Positions 37,293 to 48,636 of a stretch of 64,000 bases of DNA are shown here, in pieces. The first letter of the stretch is position 1, and every line of letters begins with the position of its first letter. The position numbers and the translations under genes are program-made. A model generated the notes under the pieces. That model searched no databases and had not been told where the DNA came from. It saw only the letters and a list, made by a program, of their open reading frames with translations. This DNA is from Rhypophila decipiens (taxonomy: Eukaryota > Ascomycota > Sordariomycetes > Sordariales > Naviculisporaceae): NCBI GenBank assembly GCA_033297075.1, contig MU858233.1:1-64000 (forward strand), read 5' to 3'.

Positions 37293-40200
37293 GATGGCTA
37301 ACTCGATGATGCTTGAGAAAATATAAACAGTGATGATTTTGTTTGGAAATGTACAGGCGAACCTAGCGCCGTGGTATAGATGCAACGAGAGAAAAGAGAC
37401 AACGAAGGTGAAACTAGAAACGAAGGTTGAGGGCAAGGAAGCGAATGACTTGCACTCTCTGTAGACACGACGACAAGGAGACTGGAAAGAGAAGAAATGG
37501 CTGATGGGATATACCAAGGAGATGCTGAACAGAGGAGAGGAAGGGCAACACAGAGGAGGGTTGGCGTCCTCTGATATAGTCCACCATGATGCCCATGAGA
37601 CTCCTCAGGACCAGGGTCATGGAAACAAAGATGGCGTCTCCTGTTGGCTGGTTGAGGTTCCTCCCAGTTGAAAGGAGACACGGACAGCCAGTCGCAATGG
37701 GGCATGGTGACCAAGAATTGACAAGGGCCGCACCCAAAGACCGCTCGTTGGAGACGCTGCGACAGAGCCAGCGCCGTAGTTCCAAGTTGATGTTTCTCCT
37801 TTGTCCCCACGATACCACCTTGGGCAAGGGATGAGGCCAGTTGAGGTCAATGCTCCACACTGCTACAACCACGAGCCAAGCCCGCCGACGTTGAGAGAAT
37901 CGCGCGGCTCAAGATCAAGACCAGAGACAAGCGTCCTCGTGCCAGGGGTGAGCTTCCAAGACAATTGGTATCCAAGAGTCGACAGGGATCAACCTATCCC
38001 AGAAGGGCTTAGTACAGGGGTTGCGCAAATCGTCTCCCCTGGCCAATCGGTTACACCATGCCACCTAAAATCCCAAATCGAGAAGCGCGCCTCGGGATAA
38101 ATCTGGACTCCTGGAGTGACTATTTTCGAGAGTCGGCAATTAAAACCATGGCTAGCGAAGGCCACTGGCGGTAAGCTGCCAGCAACTGCCTATTGTTGAC
38201 GTGCGGCGAGAAGAGGCAGAGCGGTGATTATCTGTCAAGCTGGGTCAACGGTCATGGTCGCTGCATCTGTTATCAAGTAATAATTTGCTGTGGCTTTGAT
38301 GTCTTGTCGACGGCACGGTTGGCAAAATGCTCCTATTCCTGTTGGGCTTCGTGATGAGAGACCACAAAAGCATGCAACAGCACAGTCAGTGCCCAAAGCA
38401 AGTCGTTTTGGCAATCACTGTTCACAGTAGTAATCCGTTCCTGGCGTAGTGCTGCTTCAGAACCCCACGTTGCTTCGAGGGCCAGGAGAGGTGGACAACC
38501 TGAAACAGACACAAACTCAGCCACCCCGAACGCGCTACTGCAGGTACCATGCAAGCTCTCAGGGCCCAATCGATTTCCCGCGACCGGCCTACCCATGTTC
38601 ATTTCCCAGTCGCCAACCTGGAAAGCCTCTTCCTGGAAAATTCACGACCGATCATCGACTCACTTGTTCAGTTGTCGGGTCACGATGACTCCGCATTGGA
38701 TCTCCCAGCGGCTCATGAGCTCAGGAAAGATCAAGAATAGTCGGAGAAACTTACCATCATCACAGCCGCTTATAGTTGACATTTCAAGCTTTTCAGGCCC
38801 TCCAGGAATCAGCAAGCTTCCAGACGCTCGTTAGTCAAACAACTAGGCACCACGATCTGGAAAGCTGATTGCCCGAGTAGTATCAAGAAAGCTCCAAAAA
38901 TCAGCAGTTACAGCGTTCAACGACACCCAGACCTGTCACTAGTGTACCTCTCATCAGCTATTCAAGATAGCGCCTTACCACCATGACAATAATTTCCTCG
39001 GCCTGCAAATGATGGCAAACTAACTAACTACTAGGCTCAGCGCTTGTCCACTTGTCATATTGACAATCCTCCAGAACTCCATAAACGCGCTCTCTCTTCG
39101 GGATCGGGTGACCAGGCCTGCAATTTGCCAAAAGGGCGGTTTTTGACGTTGCGAGCCGCTTGCGCGGCCGTCTCAGTTGATGCACGCGACTACTCTCGCC
39201 ATGATGATCTGCGCCAAAACCTCGTCTTCCCTGGAAAGCTTGTTGAAATATCCCGTCTGTCCATTTTTAGAAACGGTATACCGGATCGGTAGAAATATGT
39301 CATCGTATTCAAAATCTTGGGTCTGCGGGTCTGTCGAGGTCCTTTATAGGGATGGCCTCAGTACTCCGTATTGGCAAGCATATTTTGAGTGCCACATGAA
39401 CTTTATACCGGCTTACTGTGACCATGTCTCAATCTATCACCCGCCACGAAATAGGTTTCACCTGACTTTGACACTTTGAGCCGCCCTGCTGTGCAAGGTG
39501 AGCAAGAGTCTTTTTTGACAACCGCCCGTCACCCAGTAGGTGAGACAACAAACGGCAGCTCAGATCTCAGTGGGTCATGATGAGCAGATCGCCCTGAACA
39601 AGCTCTCGCTGCCCTGGAGCAAAATACCAGCCAGGGCAAGCATCCGTAGTGTACTCAAGTCACCCAGATCAGAGATGATCGGCAGCTGTATCCGTGGCTG
39701 TATCGCTCAGTACACTAGTTTTCCCTCACCTGGAACACTTTCCACAGTGCCCGCATGGCCACTCATCGACACACAATACGAGCTTCTCGATATGAATGGC
39801 ATCAACTTGTAACATGACCAAAAATCCCTGTCACATGGCCAAAAACGAATCGGCGGTTTTGTAGCTAGCTTGCTACCCGGAGCCAGGCACGCCAGGGAAG
39901 CCTGAACCGGGGCGGAAGATGCCAAGCTGTGCGGCTCCATCCCGGCTGCGAGTGTGATTTATCAGATCCGGAATAGCGTCTTGCTGCGCTGGAACAGCAC
40001 GTCCCCTCATCAGGGGGTGAGTGTTTCTTTGACATCGTTTCGGATGTTCGTATCCTCATCTTCTGCATGGGCTATCACTTTGAGAAAGAAGCAACACGGA
40101 GTATATTTGTTAAAGGAGAAAGCTCTCTATCCAGCTTAACTGTGGGAATCTACCCCGTACGGATAGTGGTCGGGTTATCATGTTGACTTTTGTTCTCACT

Positions 40201-41587
40201 TTTACGGCGGTGGGGTGATCACTGGATCAGTGATGTGATGGATGGTCTCGCATCAGATCAAGTTTCCTCTGATACTTTTCTTTTTGGTGTTGGCCTCTTT
40301 GGATGAACATGCACATACATCATCGGACGCGGCGAAGCAGATCGAGAGAAACAATGAACAACGCTGAGGCAGATCTTTCGTTGCTTACATCATCTTACCC
40401 CTTTTTCCCAACTTGTTGGGTCCTGGTGGCAGAGCTTCGCCAAACGTTTCCAATTTGGCCCCGTGAGTGTGACAAACAGAGACAACTTCAAACGTTCCAA
40501 CTGATTAATACAGAGGCTGAGAAAGATACTCGTTTCTTGACGTCGTCATCAATCTCAGACTCACATCTTAACACCCTCTCTTCTCATACCGGCCCAGGAC
40601 GGACCGCGGCACAATACGTAATAACTTGTCCAACTTTGAACGTTCATCTATGTGTGTTTGTTCAGATACCTTTCGGAGGATTCTCATGAAAAATTCCAAC
40701 AAAAGGACTGATAGCGCATGACCAACCACGCACCAAAGACTACATGTGAGCAAGAAAGAGATACGACAAGCAAAATGAGCAAAGCCACATTCTGTACGGA
40801 TACGTGTATTAATTCCAAAGCATTGTTCATAGCACAGTAAAGCCGTTCGTGTAAACATTATGCAGAGAACAGCTGACAACAAATTCTAAACAAACATATA
40901 GCATCATCAAGAATCTAGATAATGATTACATACCTTATTATGAGTTATTCCAGGCCAGTCTCAGAAAAGATCGAAGGCTTTCCTTCCACACTTGCCCCCG
41001 TCTTAATTGCATAGAAAAAAGAAGGCAAAACAAAGTAAATCAAGCAAGCTTAGCCACTTGATGACAAGTACAATATCTTCATGCCTACCCCTCTACTCGC
41101 ACAGATCCCTCACTCAGTAGTCCACGGAAAACGTACGGTCCGGGTTCAACAAGCGCCGTCTCATGAGAAGGGATTGTTACTGCTTGACAGATGACGAGGC
41201 AGGAGGGAGGGACAGGAAAGATTCCGGAATCAAAAACTAACTCTTTTGGTATTCACAGGCAATGAGATGTCCCAAGACCGTGCCTAAAAATGGGGTGTGA
41301 AATGATAAACATAGGCATACAGACTACATATAAGACGCGTACGATATATATTTAATAGTCGTCAGCACGATAGAAGTAGACCATAGAAGACAAGACACAA
41401 GGCCTATAATGTTGTATCTCAAGGTGTAGAATGGTTTTTGTAAGGCCTACACTGGATCTTTCAAAGGCGTCAACATTAAAAGTCTCACGTCCCATTACCC
41501 AATTGGTAGGTAACCCGGTCTTGGTCGATTCAAGTCTCCATAGGTAGGTATTGATACTACGCATCCCAAATAAATAGACTAAAAACT
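37293..41587. other. 4.3-kb gene-free interval
   Basis: It covers the CFEM gene promoter on the left and the VMS1 3' flank on the right. The first 550 nt show A/G-rich purine tracts on the plus strand, equivalent to a CT-rich leader for the minus-strand CFEM gene. TACTCCGTA occurs at 39362-39370. No domain-bearing frame was found. Confidence 0.45.
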
Positions 41588-43540
41588 TCAAGAGCCACCT
41601 TGCATCCTTTTGATTCTCTCTTCGGCCGCTCTTGCCCTCCTCTCCCGCTCCAGCCTCATCCTCATTTCAGGTGTCATACCCCTGGTCTCTTCCCTCCTCT
41701 GTTGTGCCGTAGTCAAAGGCGCACCGCCCAATACACCACCCTTCCGGGGCGCACTCTCCTTGACCTTGGGGCCCTCAGTCTTCAACCTTTCCTCCTCGGC
41801 TTTCCTCCACTCCTTCTCCGCCTTTTCCTTTTCCAGCCTCTCCCTCTCTGTCCTCTTTTCCGCCTCTTCCCGCTTCATCGGAGCCGGAACCTTGGCAGCC
41901 TCCCAGTCCCACGCCTTTTCACCCAGTTCTGAACGGGCAACTCGGAAGGCATCACGAGTAGCCCTGTCACCGGCAATCTCGAATGCCGTCTTTCCTTCAT
42001 CATTCTTGACCGTCGGGTCGGCTCCCGCGCGCGCGAGGAGACCCGCCACAAGGGGAGCCGAGTTCTTTGCAGCCGCCATGTGGAGGCACGTCGGGGCGTG
42101 GTGATTCTGCTGCGTATCTGGTGGTTGGAAGCGGAAATTGGGGTCGATCGACTCAGCTTTCAAGTAGGACAAAAGAGCAGGAAGCTTAGAATGGCGGATC
42201 CAGCCTTGTAGTTGGCTCGTGTGCAATATCGCAGTTTCTTCCTCTTCTGTAAGTTTTGGCTTGGCCGGCTGTTTCGCCGTCGGAGCCTTAGTCTCGCCTT
42301 CTGATGGAACCGGTGCTGTAGGCTGTTCCACCATCTCCCTGACCTTGAGGCGCGTGAGCTCAATAAAAGAGCGCATAAGCTCGTTCTGGGTCGCACGCCT
42401 TGTGCTGAAAGGGAAGCCTCTGATCCGCGCATCATTGGCACGCATAACCTGGCCATCGTAGGGACCAAAGAGAGTCCGTCTGTTTGTGACTCCTGTTGCG
42501 CGGACGAAAAGCAGGTCCGAGGTATCAATCAGGCTCTTCCAGTCCTTGAGAAGTGCACGTACGTCCTCCACCAAGGCCTGTTCGTTGTACCGACGTAATG
42601 ATGCACCGGCCGAGTGAGCAGCTCCTTTGGCATTGTCGTTGGCGGATTGGGAACCACCTTGCTTTCGTCTGGTGGTATATCGATGGAATGTCTTGTGTGC
42701 CAACACGACCGCCTCCCTGTTGAGTCTGTTCGCGGTATGTTTGGTCTTTTTGGGAGCGAGCGACACCACCATGGCGGCGAAATGCCCTCCTCCAATCATG
42801 CACATGAAGATATGTCTCCCGTTGTAGGAGAGAGGAGCCGTCTCCCCTTCCTTGCTTGGCTTCGGCATGGCGATCGGTGCAAGCTGGCTCGACCTGATCG
42901 CATTGACAATATCATCCTCCTTTTCCAACTCTTCGCGGGTGAATAACGCTCTGTATACACCAAAGTATGTTTTTTCTGGAAGGACGGGGGAGCTGAGCCA
43001 TATTAAGGGCGGCGTTCCGCTTCCTTTCGGATTTTTCGTCGAGCCCTCCTCATCGTCGCCCCCATCTGCCCTGCGTTGCTTTTCTGCTAGTGTAGCCTGC
43101 TTTTTCAGTAGTGCGTTGAACGTTGTATCTCTCCGCGAGACTTCCTCATCTTCCTCGTCACTCTCGGCTGTATCGGAGCCGGAAATGCTTTCATCCAAGT
43201 TGTCGACTAGCTTCTCGAACTCGGTTTCGGATACTGGGTTGAGGCCGTGGAGCTTCTGTTTGAGATTGTAGTGATGAAGGTCGGTTTTCAGGTGGTCTCT
43301 CTGTTCTTGAACAGTCGCAAACGATAGACTACAAAGAGAACATGACTGCGACCCAACTGTATCGTCGGAAGTAGCAGGAGTTTGTATGTTCGTAGGCGGA
43401 GTGGTGGTGCTTTCGGCGGGCTCGATCGTTGACGAGGATAACCCCACATCGGGCTTCGGTGACAGGGAATTGAGGATTTCGGGAGGGAGGTCGAAGAGGT
43501 ATAGCGGCCGCTTCGAGATGTCGTCTGCTTTCTTCTCCAT
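41588..43540 (-). CDS. VMS1: VMS1/ANKZF1 peptidyl-tRNA hydrolase of ribosome quality control
   Basis: A single exon, 650 aa. Domains in order: a C2H2 finger (CSLCSLSFATVQEQRDHLKT, about 67-90) ending in HxxxH; an acidic Ser/Asp/Glu linker; the VLRF1 catalytic domain (about 200-410) with GGGHFAAMV, HKTFHRYTTRRKQGGSQS and LFGPYDG; ankyrin-type repeats (about 465-530: TCLHMAAAKNSAPLVAGLLA, DEGKTAFEIA); and a long charged helix. The C-terminus RRARAAEERIKRMQ matches a VCP/Cdc48-interacting motif. The Gln of GGSQ corresponds to the catalytic Gln of yeast Vms1. By family knowledge this enzyme releases nascent chains from tRNA on stalled 60S subunits and protects mitochondria. All key elements are present. 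Confidence 0.93.
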   Translation of the reverse strand: MEKKADDISKRPLYLFDLPPEILNSLSPKPDVGLSSSTIEPAESTTTPPTNIQTPATSDDTVGSQSCSLCSLSFATVQEQRDHLKTDLHHYNLKQKLHGLNPVSETEFEKLVDNLDESISGSDTAESDEEDEEVSRRDTTFNALLKKQATLAEKQRRADGGDDEEGSTKNPKGSGTPPLIWLSSPVLPEKTYFGVYRALFTREELEKEDDIVNAIRSSQLAPIAMPKPSKEGETAPLSYNGRHIFMCMIGGGHFAAMVVSLAPKKTKHTANRLNREAVVLAHKTFHRYTTRRKQGGSQSANDNAKGAAHSAGASLRRYNEQALVEDVRALLKDWKSLIDTSDLLFVRATGVTNRRTLFGPYDGQVMRANDARIRGFPFSTRRATQNELMRSFIELTRLKVREMVEQPTAPVPSEGETKAPTAKQPAKPKLTEEEETAILHTSQLQGWIRHSKLPALLSYLKAESIDPNFRFQPPDTQQNHHAPTCLHMAAAKNSAPLVAGLLARAGADPTVKNDEGKTAFEIAGDRATRDAFRVARSELGEKAWDWEAAKVPAPMKREEAEKRTERERLEKEKAEKEWRKAEEERLKTEGPKVKESAPRKGGVLGGAPLTTAQQRREETRGMTPEMRMRLERERRARAAEERIKRMQGGS

Positions 43541-44364
43541 GGTGTTTTATTGTATGGGAAAGTGTGCGGTTTTGGCAAGTTGGGTGAGGGATAGATTTTG
43601 CAGGAGTGAGCTTCTTATAGGCATCTCGAAGCTTCAGGATATGTTGTCAAGCTCCGGTGACGACGTAAGAGTCACACCGAACGCAAACCGGCTCAGATAA
43701 CCCTAACCCTGATACCATGTCGCTTACACGGAACTTGAACCATTTGACTTTCAAGTCATCTAAAAAGTATGTTCTACCAAATTCGTCACGTATAACCTTA
43801 ACCCTCATAGGCGAAGTCCTTGATATAAGATAGTAAGAGGAGAGGTGCTTGTTTATCAGTGAATTGAACAAGGTCCAGCCCAGCCCAGCCGCGGAATTGT
43901 TCGAAAGTCAGACGTTGGTACCATAGTCTGGAGATGCTCAAAGAAACATTGAGATGAAGATCAGGTGTAAACCAGTTTGCAGTGCCATCTCAAAGTCGAG
44001 GTAATTGACTGTGATCCTATGGACAGAACTTGGTATCATTTCAGGAGTTCAATACAATACATATTATTTTCACAAGGAGCATAAAGTTCGGGGGACTATC
44101 AAGGCTCAAGATTTTGAAAAGTTTTATTTATTAATTTATTAGGTTTCAAGAGCTATGCATTGCCCACAGGGCATAAAACATAACACTTAAAGAATGTTGT
44201 GATACTTACCGAAGACGAGTTTTTTGACTTTAGGAACGAACAACCAGAACCCCGATGGGCTCCAGATCATCACCTACCTGTATATTGTGTCAGTCTCGGA
44301 TAGGATAGTTACTTGCCTCTGTGGCCGCCACTGGGCCCTTCAATGCAATACGCATGTATGATGG
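43541..44364. other. intergenic, VMS1 promoter side, with LTR-like remnant
   Basis: No gene is supported. It contains two telomere-like strings (taaccctaaccct at 43698-43710 and a one-mismatch relative near 43793-43805) and the LTR-like candidate listed separately. The open frame on minus at 43647-43871 lies across this remnant and shows no protein domain. Confidence 0.45.
43718..43870 (-). mobile_element. possible solo LTR with adjoining primer-binding-site-like sequence
   Basis: Read on the minus strand, a 153-bp segment begins TGTTCAATTC and ends GCGACA. It is followed immediately by TGGTATCAGGG (43717..43707), similar to the initiator-Met primer-binding site found next to the 5' LTR of many copia elements. 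No gag/pol frame and no second LTR are visible nearby, so at best this is a truncated remnant. Confidence 0.3.
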
Positions 44365-45342
44365 TTAGATCCAGTTCCCCTCCGGTTTCAGCACCTCTTC
44401 CGGTTCCTTAACCGCTGGTTGGTAAACCACAGGTCGTAGGATCGGAAGTTCTGTCTCAGCCGGTGTGCCAGGTTGATAGCACACCGGCCGCAGAATCTCA
44501 ACTTCAGCAAGGCAGACATTGATCTCGTCGTCGTCGCAGTCAGAGTCAACGCTGCTGGCCACGCTCGAAACAGTGCTGTAGCTCCACCTTGAGACCGGCT
44601 CCGGTTGTTGCTGATCGGTTGTTGTTGTTTTGGGGGTTTGTTGACCAGTCGCCTCATACCAGCCTCCCGTAATCTTGTCAAAGGACTCGGGGTCCAAGAT
44701 GCGTGGGAATGTTCTATCGATCCCGCATAGAGCGAGAAGGGTAGGCCTGTCGGCTTGGGGCGGTGGGGGAGCTTTCTCCTGTTTCTCAGGCTCGTTAGTC
44801 ATCTCGGTCTTGTTAAGAATATGAGATTGTCCGAGTCGGAAGGGGGTAACGGGGCGTGTCGCCCACTCGAGCGTAGCAGACCTAACGAGTTCCAGCCTCG
44901 CTAGGGTCTCCTCCTCTGGTGCCTTGGGGACACATGCAACCTGGTCCAACATCATCTCGATCTCCAGACAACCGTTCATCGCGGCTTCAAGCTCAGTTTC
45001 AGCATGAGAAGATGACTCACCAGAAAGTATATCCAAGGGAACTCTGTTCGCAGGAACGGGTCTAGCCCATCCGTGCAAATTCTTGAATGCCCAGTAGCGT
45101 AGAATAACGGTTCGTAGGTCGAAATGGGAACGGCCAGCGAAGTCATAGTGAGCCCTGCAAGCATGGCAGAAGCCCATCATAAACACTGTCTCTGGTCGTG
45201 TGGGTATCTCAGATCTGAGCAACTTGTCTTGAAAACGGCGCAAAAGGGGTGTTTTGGTCCCGCCAGGGGTGATTGGACACTCGTCCGAATATCTACAATG
45301 TCCGCAGACAGAATAGACGTGTTTCCGTGCAACTAGCACCAT
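44365..45342 (-). CDS. unrecognised Cys-containing protein, 325 aa
   Basis: A single open frame from ATG at 45342 to a stop at 44365. I do not recognise the family. The N-terminal 60 residues hold paired cysteines (YSVCGHCRYSDECP, then GFCHACRAHYDF), suggesting a small zinc-binding fold. A helical segment containing aromatic residues (LRYWAFKNLHGWARP) follows, then a Glu-rich helix and a disordered Pro/Gln/Thr stretch. Near the C-terminus the motif ILRPVxYQP occurs twice (EILRPVCYQPG and PILRPVVYQPA). No signal peptide or membrane helix. The long uninterrupted frame, low-complexity domain linker and internal repeat argue that it is real. It may be lineage-restricted. No function is proposed. 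Confidence 0.65.
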   Translation of the reverse strand: MVLVARKHVYSVCGHCRYSDECPITPGGTKTPLLRRFQDKLLRSEIPTRPETVFMMGFCHACRAHYDFAGRSHFDLRTVILRYWAFKNLHGWARPVPANRVPLDILSGESSSHAETELEAAMNGCLEIEMMLDQVACVPKAPEEETLARLELVRSATLEWATRPVTPFRLGQSHILNKTEMTNEPEKQEKAPPPPQADRPTLLALCGIDRTFPRILDPESFDKITGGWYEATGQQTPKTTTTDQQQPEPVSRWSYSTVSSVASSVDSDCDDDEINVCLAEVEILRPVCYQPGTPAETELPILRPVVYQPAVKEPEEVLKPEGNWI

Positions 45343-46427
45343 CTTGAAAGATCCTTTGAACGAATTCCAACAGCTTATGTATATAATAATAGATATCTAT
45401 TAGCTCCCGTTCAACGGTCCCAAAATGTGCTCAACTGCAGCGGCCTGGCGAGTATGAGGAGTCGGTAGAAGCAACCATGGCCGGAAAATCGGTGGTATTT
45501 ATATGACAGGCAAGCCATCATTGTTATCGAAACAATGGGATTGTCAAGATGCGCCTTCAGAAGAAATAGGTATACAATCTTCAAGCCAGAAACATTGTAT
45601 AGAGAACAGTGTGAACAAAGAAAAGGAATGTGAGCCAAACAAAGAGTTGAAAGCGGCTGTTGTTCCTGAACACATGGACTTGTTCAAAACTTTCGGATAT
45701 CCTCGAGTGTGTTCTCCTTCCAGAGCCGTGATGATCCTGTACGCAATGATGGTCCGAACGGAATGATGAATATGGATAGACGATTGGCGGTGGTGAAGAC
45801 GACGATGAGAGAAGTGTGGTGGTTTGTGGTTGACGGTCGTGAGTAATCATCAGGTAATCAGGATAGCTTCTTTGTCTGTGGAGGTATGCAAATGGCTTGG
45901 CTTGTCTTTGCCGTAGAGTCCTATCAGAAGCTCGGCAGATATGTGCGCTACTCTGTTAGGGAATTAGCAGGATTTAGCCCGGTACCTGGTCTCGGCGACC
46001 CCACGTTTGTAAGTCTGAATAATCCAACTTTCTCGCCATTACCATCACTGCTCTAAAAGCGAAGACGAATGTCCACACAGCACTGACTCAAATGGCAATT
46101 TGCAACTGGAACTAATACTAAGCCCATATATCAAGGCCTCCCTCGTAGAATTGTAAATGCTCAGCCAAGCATTTGGTTATCATCACCAAAGCTTTCTCCT
46201 ACAAACAGCTGCTTCTCGATCGTTCTCGGGGACGTTCCTTCGTCTATATGAAGGGCCTTCTTCTCCTCTTGTCGTCAATTTCTGTAATTTTCATTTCCAT
46301 CCTTATATCACAGTCTACCTACCTACCAGGTATACCACTCCTCCACCAGACCAGTACTTTCTTCGTAGCAAGTATATCAAGCCTCTTCAAATCAATCAAC
46401 ATCAACACAGATCAAGACCAGCAGTCA
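45343..46427. promoter_or_regulatory. divergent intergenic region orphan / pirin
   Basis: It lies between the start of the 325-aa gene (leftward) and the pirin start (rightward). The segment 46180-46420 is CT-rich, with a CTACCTACCTACC tract near 46316, a typical leader. That segment is also an open frame continuous with the pirin (see the pirin entry). Confidence 0.4.
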
Positions 46428-47312
46428 ATGTCCAACGCCATCAAGAACACAATGTCCAAGACCCTCCATCACGCAAAGATCACCCCCCATCGGTCCGGGG
46501 CCCGAGGGCATGCAGATCACGGATGGCTGAACACCTACCACTCGTTTAGCTTCGCGAGCTGGTATAACCCAAAATTCAACAGCTTCGGCTCCCTCCGAGT
46601 CCTCAACGAGGACCGAGTGAAAGCCAACTCTGGTTTCCCGACCCACCCCCACCGGGACTTTGAGATCTTCAGCTACATCATCTCAGGCGAGCTCACACAT
46701 CGGGACTCGATGCTCACAAAAGGGGCCGAGGGCGACGCCGGTTCCGACAAGTTCTACCGCATGCATCGCGGAGATGTCCAGTTCACAACCGGAGGGACGG
46801 GTATCGCGCACTCGGAATTCAACGAGCACAACAAAGACACCGTCCACTTCTTGCAGATCTGGGCCATCCCTTGGAAGCGCGGGCTCAAGCCAAGATATCA
46901 CACCCGTAACTTCTCCGACGACGAGAAGCGGAAAGGTTTCGTCAACATCCTGAGCCCGCTCAAGGGCGGCGTCGACGCGACAGCGGAGCAGGAAAAGGTC
47001 GCGGAGCCAACCATTCCTGAGTCTATTCCTATCCACGCCGACTTTGTCATGGGTGCTGGTATTATTGCGCCCCAGACGTCATTCGAGTGGAAGGTTGGGG
47101 CGAAAGCCACCGAAGCTGCCAAGCGCAAGGTTTATGTCCACCTTCCGATGACAAAAGGGGGGAAAGCAAAGGTCAGGCTTGACGGCAGGGATGACGCGAT
47201 CTTGGAGGAAGGAGACGGCGCGTTTGTCGAAAGTGTCAACGCCGGCGACAAATTGGTTGTGGAATCGGTCGGCGAGGCAGAAGCCGAGGTTGTCGTGCTG
47301 GATACCGCATGA
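46428..47312 (+). CDS. pirin family protein (bicupin)
   Basis: A single exon, 294 aa from the ATG at 46428 (MSNAIKNTMSKTL). The N-terminal cupin contains HADHGWLNTYHSFSFASWY, the metal-site block HPHRDFEIFSY (two His) and GGTGIAHSEFNEH (His and Glu), matching the four ligands known from human pirin. The C-terminal cupin is more divergent. By family knowledge pirins are Fe-binding nuclear or cytosolic proteins, some with quercetinase activity. The function here is not determined. The open frame continues upstream, in phase, to an ATG at 46248 that would add a 60-residue hydrophobic leader (MKGLLLLLSSISVIFISILI). I chose the internal ATG because pirins begin close to the cupin and the leader region is CT-rich like a UTR. 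Confidence 0.85.
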   Translation: MSNAIKNTMSKTLHHAKITPHRSGARGHADHGWLNTYHSFSFASWYNPKFNSFGSLRVLNEDRVKANSGFPTHPHRDFEIFSYIISGELTHRDSMLTKGAEGDAGSDKFYRMHRGDVQFTTGGTGIAHSEFNEHNKDTVHFLQIWAIPWKRGLKPRYHTRNFSDDEKRKGFVNILSPLKGGVDATAEQEKVAEPTIPESIPIHADFVMGAGIIAPQTSFEWKVGAKATEAAKRKVYVHLPMTKGGKAKVRLDGRDDAILEEGDGAFVESVNAGDKLVVESVGEAEAEVVVLDTA

Positions 47313-48047
47313 AGATGATAAGTTTGAAGGATGTTTCGCGGTAACATGTAAAATTAGACGTACAGCAGCGAATGCACAATTTTTCGGGTTCATCTGTCGC
47401 AGGTTCACAGGTTAGCAAGTCGAACAGAATAAAGCATCGTGAACAAACAACTGTTTGCCAATTGGACGGCAACCTATGTCGTAGATGCAGCGTAGATGCA
47501 AAGGAGAGTGACCGACAGGCCAGAGATCCTCGTCAAACCTCTCTCCGACTCGGTCTCGGGCGTGTCGTGTTGTCCTTCTTCACCTCGATCCAGACGAGTC
47601 TTGAACCGATGGCAACGAAAGAAAAATTGAAGCGAGCAATGCGCGTGTGTTTCCAAAAATTCCCTGTCAAGTCGAAACCCAACAGGAGCGGTCAGGTATG
47701 TAGTTTTCAACTAGCAAAAACGTGATCTCGGACGAATCCTCACTGATACACGTAAAACCTCTGCACCGGGATGAGGAAAAAAGAGAAAAGGAACTGGAAA
47801 TTCGCTGGGGGTGCGGGAGAATATATACCTGGAGATTTGGCTGGGCGGTGGTCCGTGCACGGGCACCGGAGCCCCACTATTTTGAGTTTGAGCGTGACGG
47901 TGCCACGGTGAGCAGCTGCAAGTGAGTTACGTAATCATTGGGAAACTTGAACTCAAAGTCTTCAGATGATTCATTATCTTTCGGTCTTGCCCAAAGGCAT
48001 GAAGGAGCGGAAACCTTATCAGAGGATGAGAATCACGCTTGGTTCGA
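47313..48047. other. intergenic between pirin and fold-back element
   Basis: No gene recognised. The small open frames do not continue through plausible splice sites. Confidence 0.45.
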
Positions 48048-48130
48048 AATGGTATTTCGGAAGGCCTCTAATATATAGGCACCACTACTCTCATATACAG
48101 GCACCAGTCCAATTTGACTTTCCAGACCAG

Positions 48131-48636
48131 AGGTATTTATTCTAGTCCAGTCAAGGCATTTATTTTAGTCTAGTTAAAGTATTTATTCGAGCCAGTCAAG
48201 GGATTTATTCGAGCCAGTCAAGGCATTTATTCAAGCCAGTTAAGGCATTTATTCAAGCCAGTTAAGGCATTTATTCGACCTACCGCATACTCTCGATCCA
48301 ATGGGATCTGTGCTAACCTAATACAGGGGTATAAAAGTACGTACCTTATGGGCAAAACACCGCCGAGAAGGGTGGAAATTAGTGCACTGGCCATTGAGCA
48401 GTCAGTGCGTATCCCTGTTTTCGGTTAGCACAGATCCCATTGAATCGAGAGCATGCGGTAGTTAAGGTATTTATTCTAGCCAGTTAGGGTATTTACCCCA
48501 GTCTAGCTGGGGCATTTATTCCAGACAAGAGGTATTTATTCTAGCCAGTTAAGGCATTTATTCCAGTCTAGTCAAGGCATTTATTCCAGTCTAGTCAAGG
48601 CATTTATTCCAGCTAGTTAAAGCCTTTATTCCAACA
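48131..48636 (+). repeat. 22-bp tandem repeat arrays
   Basis: About six and a half units lie left of the inner inverted repeat and about seven or eight to its right. The unit varies at a few positions (C/T and G/C/T after TTATT) and at the CCAGTC/CTAGTT end. Both arrays run in the same direction, so only the outer and inner arms are palindromic. Confidence 0.75.
48280..48461. repeat. inner inverted repeat of the fold-back element
   Basis: Arms 48280-48318 and 48423-48461 are inverted copies matching at 37 of 39 positions. Pairing continues imperfectly inward through ACAGGGG/CCCTGT. The loop of about 100 bp contains TATAAAAG at 48331-48338. It interrupts the tandem-repeat array, so it may be a second, nested insertion. 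Confidence 0.75.

Noticed and set aside
43740..43790. tRNA-like stem GACTT/AAGTC on the minus strand
   Set aside because: No D arm or acceptor stem is formable, and the segment is better described as part of the LTR-like candidate.
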